DNA of 49,954 nt from Burkholderiales bacterium (GTDB lineage Bacteria; Pseudomonadota; Gammaproteobacteria; Burkholderiales; Burkholderiaceae_B), in contig JAJTDO010000016.1 of assembly GCA_021300475.1 (NCBI GenBank), positions 1 through 49,954 of the forward strand, given 5' to 3'. This document shows positions 47,460-49,954 of the stretch, piece after piece. Under the pieces are notes generated by a model. The model had not been told where the DNA came from. It saw only the letters and a list, made by a program, of their open reading frames with translations, and did not search any database. The translations under genes and the position numbers were made by a program. Every line of letters starts with the position of its first letter. Position 1 is the stretch's first letter.

Positions 47460-49169
47460 TTAGGCGTCTGCCGCTGAACCATCAGAATAGATGGCTTCAA
47501 TCTGGTCATGGAATTTCTCCATGACCTTCGCACGCTTGACCTTTAAGGTCGGCGTCAACAAACCGTTGTCTACCGTCCAAGGATCTCTGGTGATAATAAT
47601 GCGGCGTATGCGGATGTAGCGAGGGAAGCTTTTGAGCTTCTCGTTTGCCCGTTTGATCAATTCTTTTTCATTGGGATTTGCGCTGACTGCCACCATGGAC
47701 AGGTAAGGTTTGCCTTCTCCCACCAAAGTGATTTGCTCAAAAACATCATCGCTCATGATGGCCATTTCAACATCCTGAGGCGAAAGTTTTTCACCATTTG
47801 ACAGCACCAGAATGTCTTTAATGCGGCCGCGAATAAATACGCGGTCATCAATAATTTGGGCGACATCCCCTGTTCGAAGCCACCCTCCGGGCATCAAGGC
47901 TTTTTCAGTTGAAATTTCATCTTGCCAATAGCCCAACATGACATTGGGACCCTTGACCTGCAATTCGTCATCATCGCCCAATCGGACTGAAACATCTGGG
48001 AGAGGAGGGCCAACAGACTCGGGCACATTTGAACCTGGGCGGTTCACCGCAATGACCGGGCACGCTTCGGTCATACCGTAGCCATGCAGAATGTTTAAAC
48101 CCATGGCAATAAACGCCTTGGCGATGTTGGCATCCAAAGCGGCGCCACCAACAACCGCAAGGCGAAGGCGCCCGCCCAAACGCTCTAGAATCGGCTTTGC
48201 CACCTTACTGCGAAGCAAAGGCAACTGGAAGTGATCCATTACGCCGCCCTCACCAGTGCTCATGCGCCAGCCCACATCGACCAAGCGCTCAAACGCCTTG
48301 CGCTTCATGCTGGAATCGCGAACGCTGGCCTGGATGCGACCATAGAACTTTTCGAAAATTCGAGGCACTGCGAAAATAATCGTAGGAGCTTGTGTCACCA
48401 GATCGTCTGGCAGCTGGTTTACACCACGGGAATAAACCACCTTGGCGCCTACGCGCAAGGGCAGATAATAGCCACCGGTGCGCTCAAACATGTGCGAGAG
48501 CGGCAAGAACGACAGAAACGTGTCTTCGCGGGTGGCTATTCCCAACTTGTGGCAGCTTTCTACGTTTGAAAGCATATTGCCATGGGAAAGCATCACACCC
48601 TTGGGGCGCCCGGAGGTGCCAGAGGTATAACAAATCGTTGCCAACTCATCCACGCCAGCTTCTTCAACCTTGTAGACGGCTCGCTTTTTACCTTGCATGG
48701 CTTTTTCAAGTGCAGACTGCCAGGTTTCAAGTCTGGCGTCTCTTGGCACAGGTTCACCTGTGGAAGGCGCATCTGGTTTGGCCACAATGATTCTGGGCAT
48801 GGGCACTTCGGTCTTGAGCAGCGCCTTGCCGATGCGGTCATTTTCTACGATGAGAACGCTGGCGGCACTGTTTGACACGCAGTAGGCCACGTTACCGGCA
48901 TTGTCATCGACATACAAAGGAACACAGACCAGACCACTGGCAAGGGCTGCTTGATCAATGGTGACCCACGTCAAACCGTTTTTGAGGCAAATGGCAACCC
49001 GGTCGCCTCTTTTAAGGCCTTGCTCCCGAAAAACTTCCTGCCATTGGGCTACCAGTTCAATTGTTTCCTTGACGGTGTAATCAACCCACTGGTCATCAAC
49101 AAACTGACGGTAAAGTTGCCGTGAAGGATCATTCTGATGCTGCGCCAAGAGAGTAGCGACGTTCGCCAT
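47460..49169 (-). CDS. Long-chain fatty acyl-CoA synthetase (AMP-forming)
   Basis: A 569-residue ANL-superfamily enzyme. The AMP-binding P-loop YTSGTSGRPKG is at residues 181-191, HGYGMTE follows in the middle, and the hinge with WLRTGDVA and FIRGRIKDILVLSNGE lies in the C-terminal third. It activates a fatty acid to acyl-CoA through an acyl-AMP. Domain style resembles the FAA1/FadD15 group rather than short-chain ligases. It could supply acyl-CoA to the acyl reductase encoded at 8.8 kb, but they are far apart. Divergent promoter space lies before 49170; the gene is single. Confidence 0.9.
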   Translation of the reverse strand: MANVATLLAQHQNDPSRQLYRQFVDDQWVDYTVKETIELVAQWQEVFREQGLKRGDRVAICLKNGLTWVTIDQAALASGLVCVPLYVDDNAGNVAYCVSNSAASVLIVENDRIGKALLKTEVPMPRIIVAKPDAPSTGEPVPRDARLETWQSALEKAMQGKKRAVYKVEEAGVDELATICYTSGTSGRPKGVMLSHGNMLSNVESCHKLGIATREDTFLSFLPLSHMFERTGGYYLPLRVGAKVVYSRGVNQLPDDLVTQAPTIIFAVPRIFEKFYGRIQASVRDSSMKRKAFERLVDVGWRMSTGEGGVMDHFQLPLLRSKVAKPILERLGGRLRLAVVGGAALDANIAKAFIAMGLNILHGYGMTEACPVIAVNRPGSNVPESVGPPLPDVSVRLGDDDELQVKGPNVMLGYWQDEISTEKALMPGGWLRTGDVAQIIDDRVFIRGRIKDILVLSNGEKLSPQDVEMAIMSDDVFEQITLVGEGKPYLSMVAVSANPNEKELIKRANEKLKSFPRYIRIRRIIITRDPWTVDNGLLTPTLKVKRAKVMEKFHDQIEAIYSDGSAADA

Positions 49170-49273
49170 GTCATGTCTCCAGAGTGTTCTTGGTTCTTCT
49201 TATTCAGGTTTATATTTTTACCGCATTATTACCGAGCTTGCGGTTGTTTTACAAACAAGTGTTCACTCGCCTG

Positions 49274-49954
49274 TTAGACGGTGCTGCCATCGATTTCGCT
49301 AATTTGCGTCTCCAATGCCTCAATTTGTTCAGAGTCTGCGATCCATTGCTCTTCTCTTTTATGCAATTCGGCGTCAAGAATCTGGCGTTGTTGCGTAGTT
49401 TTCTGCGTAATTGAAAGCTTTTGAGGCTCGTAAGCATCCGGCAGCGCCAATTGTGTATCCAATTGCGCAATTTGGGCTTGAATTTTTGCAATTGCTTGCT
49501 CTTCTTGCTGTAGTTTTTTCTCCAACACCTTACGGTCGTTGGCCAACTGGCTACGACGTTGCAACAAAAGTTTTTTATCTGCCGGTGCCAAGAGCACTTT
49601 TTGTTTAACTGGCTGACTGTTTTTTGCAACCGCCGAGGGGTTCGCAAGTTGTCTGGCCAGCTCCGCTTTTTCCTGGGAAAGTGCAACCGAGTAATCTTCC
49701 AGATCACCGTCGAACACTTTCACGCTGCCTGCGTGAACGCGGTAATACACATCGGTGGTTGATTCCAACAGGTGCCTGTCGTGTGAAACCAGCACCATGG
49801 CGCCGTCAAATTCGAGCAGCGCTTCGCCCAAGGCATCTCTGGACTCAATGTCAAGGTGGTTGGTAGGTTCGTCGAGCAAAAGCAGGTTGGGGCGTCCATG
49901 AATAATGGTCGCCAAAGAAAGTCTGGCTTTTTCTCCGCCGGACATACTGCCTAT
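49274..49954 (-). CDS. ABC-F family ATPase, YheS type (C-terminal part)
   Basis: The window holds the last 226 codons; the frame runs off the right edge. Visible are the second nucleotide-binding domain's signature SMSGGEKARLSLA, Walker B LLLLDEPTNHLD and switch His in VSHDRHLL, then FDGDLEDY and a long charged coiled coil to the end. This order and the DGDLEDY segment match YheS, a translation-linked ABC-F protein without membrane domains. It probably acts on ribosomes. An extended coiled tail of about 130 residues is present. The gene start is outside the window. Confidence 0.88.
   Translation of the reverse strand: MGSMSGGEKARLSLATIIHGRPNLLLLDEPTNHLDIESRDALGEALLEFDGAMVLVSHDRHLLESTTDVYYRVHAGSVKVFDGDLEDYSVALSQEKAELARQLANPSAVAKNSQPVKQKVLLAPADKKLLLQRRSQLANDRKVLEKKLQQEEQAIAKIQAQIAQLDTQLALPDAYEPQKLSITQKTTQQRQILDAELHKREEQWIADSEQIEALETQISEIDGSTV

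Overview
The window looks like chromosome of a betaproteobacterium of the order Burkholderiales. The basis is the content and order of the housekeeping genes: argH divergent from hemCDXY, ppa, nadE-PII, smr-trxB, ftsK-lolA-rarA-serS, and DarP/PmbA. Base composition appears moderate. A sulfur-oxidising relative of Limnobacter would fit the sox genes and the overall style, but that genus assignment is inference from gene content, not a database result. No transposase, integrase, phage structural gene or CRISPR array was seen.

Region 1 (1-15.9 kb) is accessory or metabolic. It begins with a possible upstream gene end and a 31-codon small ORF, then a membrane acyltransferase and glyoxalase I. A compact soxC-soxD-soxB-cytochrome c operon follows: sulfur dehydrogenase and sulfate thiohydrolase of periplasmic thiosulfate oxidation, without soxXA or soxYZ. 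Next come a D-2-hydroxyacid dehydrogenase and, divergently, a tripartite tricarboxylate-type binding protein, a carboxymuconolactone decarboxylase-like protein and a two-domain alcohol-forming fatty acyl reductase resembling the Marinobacter enzyme. A secreted metzincin-like protease with a PKD domain, a glycosyltransferase, a glycine-zipper protein and an aspartoacylase-like hydrolase complete the region.

Region 2 (16-27.1 kb) holds a Baeyer-Villiger-type monooxygenase coupled to a yellow/MRJP-type beta-propeller protein, an isochorismatase-like hydrolase with a DUF3293 protein, and a tandem GST_N-fold protein. A secreted unknown protein follows, with a promoter overlapped by a perfect 18-bp palindrome. 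Then come a MogA-type enzyme with DarP, PmbA, an orphan TRAP-type binding protein, and a LuxR-type response regulator with its histidine kinase behind a leader that can fold into nested hairpins.

Region 3 (27.1-44.6 kb) is core: argH, hemC-hemD-hemX-hemY, ppa, a FemAB-like acyltransferase, nadE overlapping a PII gene, an unknown small protein, smr-trxB, and ftsK-lolA-rarA-serS. Many of these genes overlap by 1-4 bases, indicating translational coupling.

Region 4 (44.6-50 kb) contains a membrane protein of unknown function, tRNA-Ser(CGA), an unknown protein, a GIY-YIG-like protein that appears to lack the catalytic glutamate, a NYN-domain putative RNase, a long-chain acyl-CoA synthetase and the 3' part of a YheS-type ABC-F ATPase running off the end.

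No wholly new multi-gene system can be proven from the sequence alone. The best candidates for a second look are the BVMO/beta-propeller cassette, the acyl reductase operon with its repeated GGTTTCC boxes, the palindrome-controlled secreted unknown protein, the structured leader of the two-component system, and the small cluster of odd genes beside tRNA-Ser. Genes were read by eye; starts were moved from the longest possible ORF where a ribosome binding site, signal peptide or family length argued for it.
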